From Branchipolynoe longqiensis (lineage: Eukaryota; Annelida; Polychaeta; Phyllodocida; Polynoidae), in NCBI GenBank assembly GCA_030323885.1, contig CM059192.1, positions 69,628,877 to 69,692,876 of the forward strand: DNA of 64,000 nt. Reading direction: 5' to 3'. Shown piece after piece: positions 63,157 to 64,000 of the stretch. The translations under genes and the position numbers were made by a program. The notes beneath the pieces were generated by a model. It had not been told where the DNA came from and did not search any database. It was given only the letters and a program-made list of their open reading frames with translations. How positions within the stretch are numbered: the stretch's first letter is position 1; each line of letters starts with the position of its first letter.

Positions 63157-63339
63157 GTCAGTTCACCAAGGTCACTCAGTCCGGTGCGCTGATCTTTGAC
63201 CCAACGTACTTACTGTTAGAGTTGTACAGTCAAATGTTTTTGAATGTCTGCTATATAATATTTTTCTTAGATCAACGCTGATTATTATAGGCCTAATGAT
63301 ATTATAGCCTTAGATGTTATCAGGACGTAAAATTCCAAC

Positions 63340-63590
63340 AAGCAAACAACTTTAGTTTGAAGCAACTTTTAGTTTAGCTTGAGAGATATTTTAAGTGGAA
63401 ATATGGCAAAATTAATCTTGGTAAGCACATTGAAATGCTGGATATCATTGAATTTAAATAGCAATGCATGTTCTATTAAATTGATTTAGTATACCTTCTA
63501 TTTAGCAGCATGTCTAATGAGTGCATGAATATCTAAGTGGGATAGATAGGCTCAAATCTCAGTAAGCGTTTTGGTGTACACACTAGCTTT
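63340..63590 (+). mobile_element. R1 middle part
   Basis: tttagtttgaagcaactttt to gtaagcgttttggtgta. Confidence 0.6.
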
Positions 63591-63599
63591 AGCTGGAGG

Positions 63600-64000
63600 T
63601 GGCGCCATCTACCGGTATGAGAATTTCTCAGCGGTTTCTGGATTTTTGGGGACTCGCATATGACATGTAGTTCTATATTAATTTTATCCCGATCAGTGGT
63701 TTCCCAACTTTTGGGGACACGCATACGACATGTAGTTCTATATTAATTTCTTGCCAATCGGCAGTTTCTTAACCTTTGGGGACTTGCATACGACAGGAAG
63801 TTGTATATTAATTTTATGCCGATCGGCAGTTTCCCAACCTTTGGGGACTCGCATGTAACATGTAGGTTCTATATTAATTTCCCGCCGATTGGCTGTTTCC
63901 TAACTTTTGGGGACTTGCATACGACAGGAAGTTGTATATTAATTTTATGCCGATCGGTGGTTTCCCAACTTTTGGGGACACGCATATGACATGTAGTTCT
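63600..64000 (+). repeat. ~65-bp tandem repeat running off the window
   Basis: Units ttggggactcgcatatgaca tgtagttctatattaatttt, then gccgatcggcagtttcccaa c, at ~63645, 63712, 63778, 63842, 63908 and 63974. Confidence 0.92.

Noticed and set aside
1032..63156. Saposin-like or apolipoprotein-type repeat protein as the family
   Set aside because: Saposin modules need six cysteines and these have two per module; the LCGL-type motif and A-B-C order fit ABCA ECD1 better. Kept only as a weak alternative because no search could be run.

Overview
This window looks like animal (metazoan) nuclear DNA dominated by one partial, very exon-rich gene on the + strand. There are no bacterial features. Every coding piece I can support is a short exon (128-508 bp) bounded by canonical AG/GT splice sites. 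The introns are packed with tRNA-headed SINEs, small terminal-inverted-repeat elements, decayed LINE 3' ends and large minisatellites. The SINE and dispersed-repeat types resemble ones I associate with lophotrochozoans, most likely a marine mollusc. That is inference from repeat style, not a database result.

The gene runs through the whole window (first exon 1032, last exon ends 63156) and continues off both ends. I find 43 coding exons totalling about 7.6 kb, or roughly 2,530 codons. They fall into four repeating types, here called A, B, C and D, in strict order. Type A is about 43 aa, often with an early N-x-T sequon and a later RPE..rL..LP.lP motif. Type B is about 60 aa with exactly two cysteines, LC...LC. 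Type C is about 66 aa, usually ending in Trp-containing helices. Type D is about 47 aa and helical. Splice phases repeat as 1-0 (A), 0-0 (B), 0-2 (C), 2-1 (D), so each four-exon module is frame-neutral. The window holds D0, eleven A-B-C runs with eleven further D segments, and A12. Near the 3' end introns are missing: A10+B10 is one exon, and D10+A11+B11 is one 508-bp exon.

The segment order and the B motif (module 2 has DLCGLDRDAL) resemble part of the first extracellular domain of ABCA1-type ABC transporters, which contains ELCGLPREKL. My best reading is a giant ABCA-like protein whose extracellular domain has expanded by tandem duplication of a four-exon block. No transmembrane or nucleotide-binding segment lies in this window, so the family call is moderate. 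The alternative is an unrecognised secreted or membrane protein built of the same helical module.

Layout: 1-8.2 kb holds D0 and module 1, with 95-bp and 16-bp minisatellites. 8.2-12.9 kb is a repeat-only intron with a 2-kb, 24-bp satellite. 12.9-28.6 kb holds modules 2-4. 28.6-44.9 kb holds modules 5-7, with 33-, 14-, ~25- and 12-bp minisatellites. 45-54.7 kb holds modules 8-9. 55.7-63.2 kb holds modules 10-12 with fused exons. I see no independent second gene and no genuine tRNA or rRNA gene.
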